From: Flavobacteriaceae bacterium NBU2977
GTDB lineage: Bacteria > Bacteroidota > Bacteroidia > Flavobacteriales > Flavobacteriaceae
Length of the DNA stretch: 64,000 bases
NCBI GenBank assembly: GCA_019931105.1
Contig: JAIOUW010000006.1
Location: forward strand, 1-64,000
Reading direction: 5' to 3'
This document shows, piece after piece, positions 8,928 through 17,862 of the stretch. Every line of letters begins with the position of its first letter. Position 1 is the first letter of the stretch. The notes beneath the pieces are model-generated. The model had not been told where the DNA came from. It did no database searches and saw only the letters and a program-made list of their open reading frames with translations. The position numbers were made by a program, and so were the translations under genes.

Positions 8928-10400
8928 ATGCATAACCCCACAGCGAGAATCCCCCGTTCTTCGATATGCCTTTTTATCATTTTTTTGAGCTTTTCATGTA
9001 GCAAGGATTCCGACCTTTTGGAAGCTGAATCAATAATCGATCCACACAAAGAAAATTTAGTTGTCAAAGAATACGTTGTTGATGACATCTTTAATGTTGC
9101 TCCTGGTGAGAGTACAATTCTCGATGTATTGGAAAATGACAACCTTTCCAATCTAGAAAGTGTTAAAATTGTGGAGATTACGCAACCCGAAAATGGTGAG
9201 GTTGTAATTATTGAGGAAAAGACCCTACAATATATTCCGGCCGAAGAACAACAAGAATCCAGCAGTTCAGAAGTCGATACTTTCACCTATACGGTCGATG
9301 TAGAGACGGAAGAAGGTACCACGGTAACGGAAGAAGCCACGGTAACCGTTGAAGTAACAGAAGAGAATTCTGTTATCGAGAATGGTCCTATACCTAGCAG
9401 TGTGCTATACTGGAAAGACAAATTTGATAATGGTTGGGGCACATACGCTGCAGAAATAAACGAGTTTTCCAAAAGTGGAAACAAAAATCAAGAGTATTAC
9501 TATTTTGCCTATTACATTGATGGAATAGTCAATATGTGGCAGGCTACCGGCGATAACTCATATCTTGACACGGTTATTGGCCTAGTCGATGAAACAATGA
9601 ACGACGCCGTTCCTATGGGGCAATATCTGGGGTGGCCTTCGGCCTCTGGAGAAGCAGTTCCACTTTGGGACAGCTTTTATTGGAGAATCGTAGCCACACT
9701 GACTAGAATCATGCACCAATCGCCCAACCTAAGGTCAAATCAAGACTATCAAGCTGCTTACGAACGTCTTTTAGCTTTTTCCGAAAAAAATATATGGGAA
9801 AGATATGAAGGAGAAGCATGGCATTTTTATAGGGTCAATACCCATATGGCCTCCCATTGGGCAAGAATCGGTATGGAATTATACACCATAACAGGAAAAC
9901 AGAAATATAAGGAAGTCTTCGATAATATTTCATTCGGCACTATGGTCGGCCACCCCTCTAATTTGAGAAATCAACTGAGGCAAAATTCTAACGTGCCATC
10001 GGCGTACGACTGGAGTTCAAATTGGAATGGCAGTAACAATCAAGATACCTCACATGCAGGTGCCATCATAAGCTTTTGGGTGGCAGCCTATGAAACGGAC
10101 ATGTATTGGAACCAACAAGACATTAACGCCTTGATCTCAACTTTTGAAGATGTGATCTGCCCGAATGAACTCACTCAGGGAAGAGAGTTCGTAAACGGCT
10201 CCGGCGGTTACAATACACATTATTCATGGTTGCACGAATGGCTTACACTTGGAAGATATAGCCAAGAAATACAGAACAAGATAGAGGCCCACTACTCAAA
10301 TAGAACCAGTTTGGGCTATGTAGGAATACAACCCGTTGGCATTGCTGCCTTAAATGCAAAAATATTGGCAGATGGCAGAGCCTATTATCCCGAAAACTAG
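8928..10400 (+). CDS. Surface lipoprotein: cadherin-like domain plus alpha-helical toroid, putative polysaccharide-active enzyme
   Basis: The first 23 residues are a lipoprotein signal peptide ending FLSFS-C, with the lipid-bearing Cys at 24 followed by SKDSD, which resembles the flavobacterial surface-export signal. Residues about 45-145 form a bacterial cadherin/Ig-like fold (LDVLENDN, then DTFTYTV). Residues about 155-490 are rich in Trp, Tyr and His and helical, like the (alpha/alpha) toroids of polysaccharide lyases and unsaturated glucuronyl hydrolases, but no family-specific catalytic motif was recognised. The N-terminal module, including CSKDSDLL, is shared with the lipoprotein at 18347. 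Placed within the polysaccharide locus, it may trim, cut or epimerise the polymer at the cell surface. The function is inference. Confidence 0.75.
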   Translation: MHNPTARIPRSSICLFIIFLSFSCSKDSDLLEAESIIDPHKENLVVKEYVVDDIFNVAPGESTILDVLENDNLSNLESVKIVEITQPENGEVVIIEEKTLQYIPAEEQQESSSSEVDTFTYTVDVETEEGTTVTEEATVTVEVTEENSVIENGPIPSSVLYWKDKFDNGWGTYAAEINEFSKSGNKNQEYYYFAYYIDGIVNMWQATGDNSYLDTVIGLVDETMNDAVPMGQYLGWPSASGEAVPLWDSFYWRIVATLTRIMHQSPNLRSNQDYQAAYERLLAFSEKNIWERYEGEAWHFYRVNTHMASHWARIGMELYTITGKQKYKEVFDNISFGTMVGHPSNLRNQLRQNSNVPSAYDWSSNWNGSNNQDTSHAGAIISFWVAAYETDMYWNQQDINALISTFEDVICPNELTQGREFVNGSGGYNTHYSWLHEWLTLGRYSQEIQNKIEAHYSNRTSLGYVGIQPVGIAALNAKILADGRAYYPEN

Positions 10401-10420
10401 ATTTTCTTGAAGCTTTTGCA

Positions 10421-11305
10421 TTAGAATTCGATGGTTTTTTGGTTTGTTTCCATCGACTGGATAGTCAGTTCATTACTTATACTAATCACCAATTGAACTA
10501 AATGTGTTAATCTAAACTTCAACCCCTTTAACACTGCAAGTCCCCTAAAGACAAGGAAAGTAAAAGAATACTCTATAGGTGAACTTAAGTATATTTTAGA
10601 ATAGGCGAATAACAGGTCTCTAGCATTTTTCAATTCGTAAATAACAGAATTCTTTTGCATGGTAGCCGAATTTTTTCTAATACGACGATAATAACACACT
10701 TCGGAACAAAGTATCAGTTCTTCGATTGCATTGGAAATATGGGCCATGAACAAAGCATCTTCCCCAAGCTTAAAATTTTCATTAAATCGTCTTGAAGCTA
10801 TCGATCTACTTGGTATTAGTTTGGCCGTGCAGGTTGAGAACAGTCTTCTGTATCGAAACTTATCGTGATAAACCATTGTAGAATCAGAAGTAAACAATTG
10901 TCCAGTATAATTTTTCTCAGAGGATTGAATGTCTTCTTTAAAATTTCGAATAATGCTGCACGATAATCTTTTAGATGAAGCTGAATTCAATAATTGACGA
11001 AAATAGTTTTCACTCAAAATATCATCATCATCCATAAAAAAAATGAAATCTCCAACAGCAATATCAAGCCCTTTATTTCTAGCAGATGACACTCCAACGG
11101 CTGTTGTCGTTAACAACTTAAAATTTTGACAACTATGTTGAGCTAAATAATTTTCTATTTTACTTATATAGTCATCCAATGGACCATTGAGAATAATCAA
11201 AACTTCAAAATTAAAAGAATTTTCCTGTTGGCATCTTATAGAATCTAGACATTTATAAAGGTAGGTTCCAGGTCTATAAGTAGGTATTATAATAGAAATA
11301 TCCAT
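10421..11305 (-). CDS. Family 2 glycosyltransferase
   Basis: The protein opens with SIIIPTYRPG, the typical GT2/GT-A beginning, and has ARNKGLD near 85-91 and the metal-binding acidic cluster MDDDD at 91-95. It adds a sugar from a nucleotide donor to the lipid-linked repeat on the inner face of the membrane. At 294 residues it is complete. It lies on the minus strand, convergent with the toroid lipoprotein (20-base gap) and divergent from the next GT2 gene, so it must have its own promoter in the 11306-11849 spacer. Donor and acceptor cannot be predicted. Confidence 0.85.
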   Translation of the reverse strand: MDISIIIPTYRPGTYLYKCLDSIRCQQENSFNFEVLIILNGPLDDYISKIENYLAQHSCQNFKLLTTTAVGVSSARNKGLDIAVGDFIFFMDDDDILSENYFRQLLNSASSKRLSCSIIRNFKEDIQSSEKNYTGQLFTSDSTMVYHDKFRYRRLFSTCTAKLIPSRSIASRRFNENFKLGEDALFMAHISNAIEELILCSEVCYYRRIRKNSATMQKNSVIYELKNARDLLFAYSKIYLSSPIEYSFTFLVFRGLAVLKGLKFRLTHLVQLVISISNELTIQSMETNQKTIEF

Positions 11306-11849
11306 TAATATAATTGTTGAGGAACTAATAAATTATTTGTTTGACTAGATTTGCCATTCATAAAATCTTTATAAAGTTGATGGAGGAACTACCCGAAAAA
11401 TGCCATAAAATAATTTTTGTTCAATTCCTCCACAATATAAGGAGACATACATATGTGGACTTAAAGTAAAAAAAAACTTCATACAATTTAAATTGCGAAA
11501 GTAGTACATAATCCGATGGTCTATTGTTTATTTCAATTCCTTAAATACATAGTTATTCTAAAGTTATCAACACCCAAGCACAATATTAAGACAAAGCAAA
11601 TTTTATGGCATCTAAGAATAAATTGGAGACAACAACATCAAATTAATTTGCTATAATCTTTTGTCCATTTTAGGACTGAACCCAATTTTGTCGAGCAGTT
11701 ACTACCATAGATTTCGTTTTAGAAAAGTATTTTACCGTTTTCTGTATATCTCCTCAGGGTTTAAGTAAATCTTTGTTGAAGCAACCATTACTTCGTACAA
11801 ACAATAAATGTCAACAATACCTGTTTTACTATAAATAATTAGAATAAGA
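11306..11849. other. 544-base AT-rich divergent spacer without a gene
   Basis: No coding pattern was found. An inverted repeat TGGAGGAA (11381-11388) / TTCCTCCA (11425-11432) could form a hairpin in a leader of the minus-strand GT2 gene. The segment must hold two outward promoters, but no TTTG/TAnnTTTG pair with correct spacing was found for either side. Confidence 0.5.
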
Positions 11850-12719
11850 ATGAAAAGTATTGCGGCTCTCCTCACATGTCATAACAGAAAAGACAAGACA
11901 CTCAATGCGCTCAAGACCCTATATAGCACTTATGAAAAAGACTTCCCTACTTTCACGCTCGATGTCTATGTCACAGATGACGGCTCCTCAGATGGTACAA
12001 GCGAGGCGATAAAAAAATTATTCCCTAAAGTACATCTACTTCAGGGTGATGGCAATCTTTTTTGGGCCGAAGGTATGAGACACTCTTGGAAAGAAGCGCT
12101 GAAAAAAGATTATGATGCCTATTTTTTGCTAAATGATGACGTTGAACTTTACCCGAATATTTTCGATCAAATCATTTTCACCCATAATCACTCCCTTGAA
12201 AAATATGGCAAGGCCGGAATTTATATTGGCGCCACAGAGGATAAGTATAAGAATCAATTGACTTATAGTGGTTCAATAATTCTAAATAAATTTTTGTATA
12301 CCCAAAAAAGACTTCCTGCCAACGGACAGGTGCAAAAATGTGATTTGGCCAATGCAAATATCATGGTAGCAACGAGGTCGGTCGTTAACTCAATTGGGAT
12401 ATTGAGCGAAGGATATAGTCACGGAATGGCCGACTATGACTATTCACTCACTGCAAGTCGAAAAAATATTCCTGTCTTGGTGGCCCCTGAATATTGTGGT
12501 CATTGCGAGAACGATCATAAAGACACCTACGACGGCTTTGCCGAAATGAGCTTTGTTGAAAGAAAGGCATATCTCTATAAACCCACGGGCTTGGCTTTTG
12601 ATTCCTACTTAAAGTATATGAAGAAATTTTTCCCTTTCAGATATATTTTGGTTGCCTTTTTCGGGTGGTTAAAACTCTATTTTCCAAGAATATATTTAAA
12701 CTATTTTAAAAATCGTTAA
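11850..12719 (+). CDS. Family 2 glycosyltransferase (rhamnosyltransferase-like)
   Basis: The N-terminal TCHNRKDKTLNAL, the VTDDGSSDGT motif (41-50) and the LLNDDVEL acidic motif (93-100) identify a GT-A fold GT2 enzyme. FWAEGMRHSW near 71-80 is typical of the WcaA / rhamnosyltransferase-like subgroup that recognises the donor before the DxD. The length of 289 residues is normal. It starts a plus-strand run of sugar-transfer genes (GT2, GT4, GT4, phosphoglycosyl transferase, FemAB-like). The linkage made is unknown. Confidence 0.85.
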   Translation: MKSIAALLTCHNRKDKTLNALKTLYSTYEKDFPTFTLDVYVTDDGSSDGTSEAIKKLFPKVHLLQGDGNLFWAEGMRHSWKEALKKDYDAYFLLNDDVELYPNIFDQIIFTHNHSLEKYGKAGIYIGATEDKYKNQLTYSGSIILNKFLYTQKRLPANGQVQKCDLANANIMVATRSVVNSIGILSEGYSHGMADYDYSLTASRKNIPVLVAPEYCGHCENDHKDTYDGFAEMSFVERKAYLYKPTGLAFDSYLKYMKKFFPFRYILVAFFGWLKLYFPRIYLNYFKNR

Positions 12720-12804
12720 CAATTATATTTGCAGGATAAAAAAGCTGGGGCTCAAATCTTAAGCCTACCAATTACTATCTGAATAGCCATACAATAAGAT
12801 TCAA

Positions 12805-14025
12805 TTGAAAATTCTGTACATACATCAATATTTTAGAACGCCCTATGAACCCGGTGGAACAAGGTCATATTGGATCAGTCAGGAACTCATCAAAAATGGG
12901 CATGAGGTGACCATGTTGACAACGACCGAGAGGACCATGAAGTCCAGTGTTGAGCGAGAAACTATCGACGACATAAACATCGTGTACATCAATGTACCTT
13001 ATCATAACGCAATGGGGTTTATGATGCGCCTGATATCTTTCTTGCGGTTTATGCTAAAATCTTTGGAGGTCGCCTGGCGGGAAAAAAACGTTGATCTTGT
13101 CGTGGCAACTTCTACCCCACTTACAGTTGGTTTTCCTGCTTTAGTGCTTAAGAAAATTAAAAGAATACCCTTTGTTTTCGAAGTTCGGGATCTTTGGCCG
13201 GAAGTACCCGTACAAATGGGTGGGCTCAAGAACAAGGCTTTGATTTTTATTGCTGAATGGTTCGAAAAGACCATCTATAAGAACGCGCTCCATATAGTGG
13301 CATTGTCCCCCGGAATGTACGAGGGCGTAGTCGAAAAAAAAATAGATAAGGAAAAAGTCTCCATGATTCCCAATATGTCCAAAATCGATTCATTTTGGCC
13401 TAGAGAGAAAAATTTGGACCTAATGGCCGAGTTGGGGTTAAGTGAGTGTTCTTTCAAAGTGGCTTATTTCGGTGCCATGGGCGCTTCTAATGATATGGAA
13501 TTAATTCTAAATGCCGGTAGGCTCCTCAAAGAGCGAAAAGATATCGAGTTTCTATTCATGGGACATGGAGCAATGGAAAGCGTACTCAAGAAAAGCAAAG
13601 AGGAGGAAGGATTATCCAATCTAAACTTTTATGGCAATATTGCCATGTCTAGATTATCAGAAATCGTGAATTTCTGTGATGTCTCTCTGGTAACTTTTTC
13701 CAACCTTCCAATACTTGCCACAAACTCGCCCAATAAATTGTTTGATTCCCTATCTGCAGGTAAACCGATTATTGTCAATTCCCCAGGTTGGACAAAAGAT
13801 CTGGTCGAGAAGTACGAATGCGGAATTTTTGTCGAACCTGAAAACCCAAAAAATCTAGCTGATAAAATCTTGTTTTTAAAGAACAACCCGGAATTGGTAA
13901 AGAAAATGGGTAAGAATGCCAGGCTATTGGCCGAAACAAAATATGATAAGTCAATTTTATGCGAGGAATTCGCCGATATGATCGATGCCCAAATACCGCA
14001 GCTCAAAAAAAGTACTTCCAATTGA
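12805..14025 (+). CDS. Family 4 glycosyltransferase (WbuB-like)
   Basis: The 406-residue protein begins MKILYIHQYFRTP, the standard N-terminus of WbuB-like GT-B transferases, so the TTG at 12805 is taken as the start; no upstream ATG fits. EVRDLWPEVP near 132-141 and the AYFGAMGASN strand in the C-terminal half match this group. The donor-binding region includes SPNKLFDSLSAGKPII and GIFVEPEN. Members transfer N-acetylated amino sugars or fucosamine to lipid-linked oligosaccharides at the cytoplasmic face. A second WbuB-like protein is encoded at 37181. The exact donor is not predictable. Confidence 0.85.
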   Translation: MKILYIHQYFRTPYEPGGTRSYWISQELIKNGHEVTMLTTTERTMKSSVERETIDDINIVYINVPYHNAMGFMMRLISFLRFMLKSLEVAWREKNVDLVVATSTPLTVGFPALVLKKIKRIPFVFEVRDLWPEVPVQMGGLKNKALIFIAEWFEKTIYKNALHIVALSPGMYEGVVEKKIDKEKVSMIPNMSKIDSFWPREKNLDLMAELGLSECSFKVAYFGAMGASNDMELILNAGRLLKERKDIEFLFMGHGAMESVLKKSKEEEGLSNLNFYGNIAMSRLSEIVNFCDVSLVTFSNLPILATNSPNKLFDSLSAGKPIIVNSPGWTKDLVEKYECGIFVEPENPKNLADKILFLKNNPELVKKMGKNARLLAETKYDKSILCEEFADMIDAQIPQLKKSTSN

Positions 14026-14226
14026 TTTGACTTAAAATGTGATACATGCGGATCCCAACTTCAGTGAATACTCAAATTCATTAAAGGTGTTAATGAGAGA
14101 GGTCAGCCGTTTCATCCAAAATAATGTGACATTCGTCCACAAGCATTTCACAAATACGATTAAACATCTTTACTTTGTTACGTCACCACGATTAACCTAA
14201 TAAAATAGTTCTCCGATATAAAGTAT

Positions 14227-15348
14227 ATGAAGATTGTCCTTTTGCTTAGTAGGATAGAACAGACCGGGGTCACTACACATACATTGGATCTGGCAAGTGG
14301 TTTGGTCGAAAAAGGACATGAAGTCGGTTTGATTACGGGCGGAAAAGTAGAAAACGCCTCCCAAAGGGTTGATGATTTCTATCAGGAATTCAAAAGATTA
14401 GGTCTCACTATCATGGAGTTCGAAACGCCTAGAGGGCCTTTTATCAGAAGGGCCGTGCAATCCATTACATCGGTGGCAAGAATAATTAGCATGTTGAAGA
14501 AATTCAACCCGCAAATAATCCACTGCCAATCACCATATATGACCTTCATACCTTGGTTGATGGGCAAAAAGTTTACCACAACGATCCATATTCTTTATTT
14601 GAAGCGAAACTTCAAATTCAAAAACCCGAACCATTTGATAGCTATCAGCAATGAATCGTACGAGTTCAGCAAAAAAGTGTTCGGAATTGCAGATGCCAAT
14701 ATCACTCTCATTCACCATGGGGTGTCCGACAGATTTGGGAAACCGGTACCCGATCAAGAAAAGAAAGCGCTTAAAAAAAGGTTTCAAATTGATGAGGGTA
14801 AAATCATAGTCGGTTATGTTGGGAGTATTTCGCGCAGAAAAGGAAGTGATATCTTGGTAAAATCGCTAAAGTCGCTTAACGAAGCGACTAAAAATAAAAT
14901 CCATGTGATATTTTTGGGAGGAGTTGCGGGCAGCGAAGAACAATCATGGTTAAAAAGTATGATTGCTGAGGCAGGGATAGACCATTTAATGACTTTGGTC
15001 CCCTTTGAGGATCCCAAACCGTTTTACGATGTTTTCGATGTTTTTGTACTTCCTTCACGTATGGAATCTTTTCCATTGGTTACAATTGAAGCAATGATGA
15101 GTGGTTGTTGTCCTGTTAGAAGCAATACCGAGGGGGCATATGAACAAATTGATCATGGCAGAACGGGGTTACTTTTTGAGAACGAAAATGCTATGGAGTT
15201 TACCAATGCCATCGAGCTATTGGCCAATGATAAAGTAATGATCAAAAAACTTGGCGAACAAGCGCGAATCAAAGCGATTTCCAAGTTTACAATTCCTGTA
15301 ATGACCGAGAAAACCTTAAAGGTTTATGAAAAAATCATGAATTATTAA
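14227..15348 (+). CDS. Family 4 glycosyltransferase
   Basis: This is a GT-B protein of 373 residues. It has an N-terminal acceptor domain (VLLLSRIEQTGVTTHTLDLA), the linker IHHGVSD, then the C-terminal donor domain with GYVGSISRRKGSD and the PSRMESFPLVTIEAMMSG E-x7-E region that binds the nucleotide sugar. It is retaining by family assignment. It lies 201 bases after the previous GT4 gene and 13 bases before the phosphoglycosyl transferase gene, so it is probably cotranscribed with the latter. No specific donor can be assigned. Confidence 0.87.
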   Translation: MKIVLLLSRIEQTGVTTHTLDLASGLVEKGHEVGLITGGKVENASQRVDDFYQEFKRLGLTIMEFETPRGPFIRRAVQSITSVARIISMLKKFNPQIIHCQSPYMTFIPWLMGKKFTTTIHILYLKRNFKFKNPNHLIAISNESYEFSKKVFGIADANITLIHHGVSDRFGKPVPDQEKKALKKRFQIDEGKIIVGYVGSISRRKGSDILVKSLKSLNEATKNKIHVIFLGGVAGSEEQSWLKSMIAEAGIDHLMTLVPFEDPKPFYDVFDVFVLPSRMESFPLVTIEAMMSGCCPVRSNTEGAYEQIDHGRTGLLFENENAMEFTNAIELLANDKVMIKKLGEQARIKAISKFTIPVMTEKTLKVYEKIMNY

Positions 15349-15361
15349 AGCTGATAAGATA

Positions 15362-15967
15362 ATGTATAAAAACGGCATTAAACCCATCATTGATTTATTC
15401 GCTGCGTTGACAGGTCTCATTTTACTCGCTCCCATTTTCCTTAGTATTACCTTAATTTTATACTTCGTCAACAATGGTCAACCATTTTTTGTTCAGAAAA
15501 GGCCTGGAAAAAACGAGAAGATTTTTAAAATATTGAAGTTCAAGACGATGAACGAAAAAAAAGATTCTGACGGTAATCTGTTATCAGATCACGAAAGAAT
15601 GACCAAGATTGGTAGATTGATTAGGAATAGCTCTCTAGATGAGATTCCTCAACTTATCAATGTACTTAAAGGCGATATGTCAATAGTTGGACCGAGACCA
15701 CTTTTGGTCTCATACCTCCCCCTCTATAATGAAAGACAGGCAAAAAGACATTTGGTCAAACCTGGCATTACCGGATGGGCCCAAGTAAATGGTCGAAATG
15801 CCATTAGTTGGAAACAAAAGTTCGATTATGATTTATGGTATGTCGAAAATCAAAGTTTTATCATTGACCTCAAAATTATATGGAAAACCGTTTTGAAGGT
15901 TTTCAGGTCAGAAGGTATTTCGGCCAGCGATAATATAACCATGGAAATGTTTACGGGAACCGATTGA
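15362..15967 (+). CDS. Monotopic initiating phosphoglycosyl transferase (PglC-like)
   Basis: At 201 residues this is the minimal catalytic form. It has one N-terminal re-entrant hydrophobic helix (about 9-36), QKRPGK, KFKTMN, the catalytic acidic pair in SSLDEIPQ (Asp93-Glu94), SIVGPRPL and KPGITGWAQVNGRN. Such enzymes move a sugar phosphate from a UDP-sugar to undecaprenyl phosphate and start the repeat unit at the inner membrane. A second, larger initiating enzyme is encoded at 38567, so the locus has two candidate initiators. The C-terminal GISASDN extension is ordinary. The sugar is unknown. Confidence 0.9.
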   Translation: MYKNGIKPIIDLFAALTGLILLAPIFLSITLILYFVNNGQPFFVQKRPGKNEKIFKILKFKTMNEKKDSDGNLLSDHERMTKIGRLIRNSSLDEIPQLINVLKGDMSIVGPRPLLVSYLPLYNERQAKRHLVKPGITGWAQVNGRNAISWKQKFDYDLWYVENQSFIIDLKIIWKTVLKVFRSEGISASDNITMEMFTGTD

Positions 15968-15998
15968 TTATATTTATTATCCTAACAAAGCACATTTG

Positions 15999-17003
15999 AT
16001 GATATCAATAATTCAGGAAGAAAAAACATGGAAAACAACCTTAAAAAGGTTTGACAGCTATGATTTTTATCATACATATGATTACCATGTTATTTCAAAA
16101 AAGGATGATGAAAAGCCTATTTTGGTTCTTTTTGAAAACAATGGACAAGTCCTGGCCATTCCCTTTTTAATGAGGTCTATCCCTGGCACGGAATTCTTTG
16201 ACCTTACCTCGGTTTACGGCTATGCAGGGCCGGTATGCGATAATATTAAAAATAATCACGACTTTGCGTTAGCTTTCAATAGATTTCTAAAAGAAAAAAA
16301 TATAGTCAGTATTTTTTCAAGATTGCACCCTTTTATCAAGGGACAGGAAGATGTGCTAAAGGGACTCGGGCAAACCCCTACAATAGGTAAAGTTGTCAAT
16401 ATTGATCTCACATCGGATTTGGCCCAGCAACGAACCCAATATAGTAAAAGTACCAAGAACAGGACCAACAAATGTCGTAAGCTTTGCACGATACGAAAGG
16501 CTAAAACCGACGAGGACATTGATACCTTTATAGACATCTATTATGAAAACATGGATCGTCTTTCTGCCTCAAAAGACTATTATTTTTCAAGGAATTACTT
16601 TTTCGATTTTATGAAATGTGATGATTTCGAAACGGAGATATTAATGGTATTCCATAATGAAGATGATGTTGCCATTGCTGCTTCAATGTTTGTTAAGACC
16701 AACAGTTATGTTCAATTTCATCTGTCAGGGTCAAGAACCTCATATTTGCATCTGGCACCCGCCAACGTCTTTTTGGATGAAATGCGAGTTCTTGCCACAA
16801 ATGATGGCTATGACTACTTCAATTTGGGAGGAGGCCTTGGTGGTCGAGAAGACTCCTTGTTCGATTTCAAATCTTCCTTCTCAAACGACTATAGAGATTT
16901 CAAAGTTTGGAAATATATAGTGAACAATGAGGTATATAATGAGCTGTCGAAGAATAAGATCGGCGTAGACAACGAAAGCTTTTTTCCGTTATATCGAAAA
17001 TAG
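15999..17003 (+). CDS. FemAB/GNAT-like aminoacyl- or acyltransferase
   Basis: The 334-residue protein resembles FemX/FemAB and CelD/BcsL-like proteins. It shows two degenerate GNAT halves, with YAGPVC near the first, a basic central stretch (STKNRTNKCRK) and FHLSGSR...PANVFLDE followed by FNLGGGLGG in the second. Family members attach amino acids or acyl groups to peptidoglycan precursors or cell-surface glycans. Here, inside a polysaccharide locus, decoration of a sugar (for example an amino-acyl or acyl group on an amino sugar) is plausible but inferred. The ATG at 15999 directly follows a TTG and is preferred. It converges with the YdjC-type gene with only 4 bases between the stop codons. 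Confidence 0.75.
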   Translation: MISIIQEEKTWKTTLKRFDSYDFYHTYDYHVISKKDDEKPILVLFENNGQVLAIPFLMRSIPGTEFFDLTSVYGYAGPVCDNIKNNHDFALAFNRFLKEKNIVSIFSRLHPFIKGQEDVLKGLGQTPTIGKVVNIDLTSDLAQQRTQYSKSTKNRTNKCRKLCTIRKAKTDEDIDTFIDIYYENMDRLSASKDYYFSRNYFFDFMKCDDFETEILMVFHNEDDVAIAASMFVKTNSYVQFHLSGSRTSYLHLAPANVFLDEMRVLATNDGYDYFNLGGGLGGREDSLFDFKSSFSNDYRDFKVWKYIVNNEVYNELSKNKIGVDNESFFPLYRK

Positions 17004-17007
17004 CCGA

Positions 17008-17862
17008 CTACCCCACTACTGTTTCAAACTCTACTTCGGCCGATACGATTTGGGGGGCATTTTTCATAATAAGATAATTGACCAACAGCCAATTTTCTTT
17101 GTTAAATAAATGAAATAATTTAGACCTAAGCTCTTTACCGTCAATGTCCAATACTTCCAATTTGCCATTGGCCAGATTTGCATGAACCATTAATTCATAA
17201 TTTTTCCTTGGATCTATTCCATACTTAATGGCCTGGTCAATGTCACCGAATTTATCCACTGATGCAAATCCATTGATTTTTATATAGCTATTGATTATTT
17301 TCTTATAGACTGCTTTTTTAAGACCATCGGCAGCTTCTATATTCCTCGAAATTCGAACCGACCCAATATTATATTTTTTTGCCAACCTTATAACACATTT
17401 TAAAACGGGCCATTTTGTATGAACATGTTGATGAGAATCAATATGACTTGGCAAAAATCCAAAGCATTCTATGAAAAGCTTTAGCTGGGTTTCAAGCTCT
17501 AAAAGTATGCATTCTTCATCATAGCTGTTCAAAAAAAAGTTTGGTAGGTTATGCTTGGATCTAAAAAAGCCATCATCACATAATGTTTTGTTCAAACCCA
17601 TTTTTTCCGTCAAAGGTCGACCGAAAGAAAGGTTTAAGTGAATACCAACGGAGTCTCTATCTATTTTATTCGATTTCACATAAGATACTGCATCCTCCAA
17701 ACCTATCTTGAAGTTCATCAAAGTCGTTGTGGAACTAATCAAATTCTCTTTAAACGCCCTATATGTAGCAAGATTTATTTCTTTGGAAGCTCCAAAATCA
17801 TCACTATTAATTAAAATCACAGTACTGTAATTAAAATATTTAACAAATGTTAAAGGAAACAT
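17008..17862 (-). CDS. YdjC/ChbG-family carbohydrate deacetylase
   Basis: Motifs of the YdjC/ChbG (HpnK) family are present: NSDDFG (Asp21-Asp22), GIHLNLSFGRPL (His75) and the metal-binding HIDSHQHVH (His140 to His148). These zinc or magnesium enzymes remove N-acetyl groups from GlcNAc-containing oligosaccharides or lipids. There is no clear signal peptide, so it is probably cytoplasmic. Given the many N-acetylated sugars predicted for this locus, it may de-acetylate a precursor or a turnover product. It sits alone on the minus strand between two plus-strand units and must have its own promoter near 17863-17950. Confidence 0.85.
   Translation of the reverse strand: MFPLTFVKYFNYSTVILINSDDFGASKEINLATYRAFKENLISSTTTLMNFKIGLEDAVSYVKSNKIDRDSVGIHLNLSFGRPLTEKMGLNKTLCDDGFFRSKHNLPNFFLNSYDEECILLELETQLKLFIECFGFLPSHIDSHQHVHTKWPVLKCVIRLAKKYNIGSVRISRNIEAADGLKKAVYKKIINSYIKINGFASVDKFGDIDQAIKYGIDPRKNYELMVHANLANGKLEVLDIDGKELRSKLFHLFNKENWLLVNYLIMKNAPQIVSAEVEFETVVG

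Noticed and set aside
11381-11432. TGGAGGAA / TTCCTCCA as a riboswitch or sRNA
   Set aside because: Eight-base arms with a 36-base loop and no known riboswitch core; kept only as a note in the spacer.
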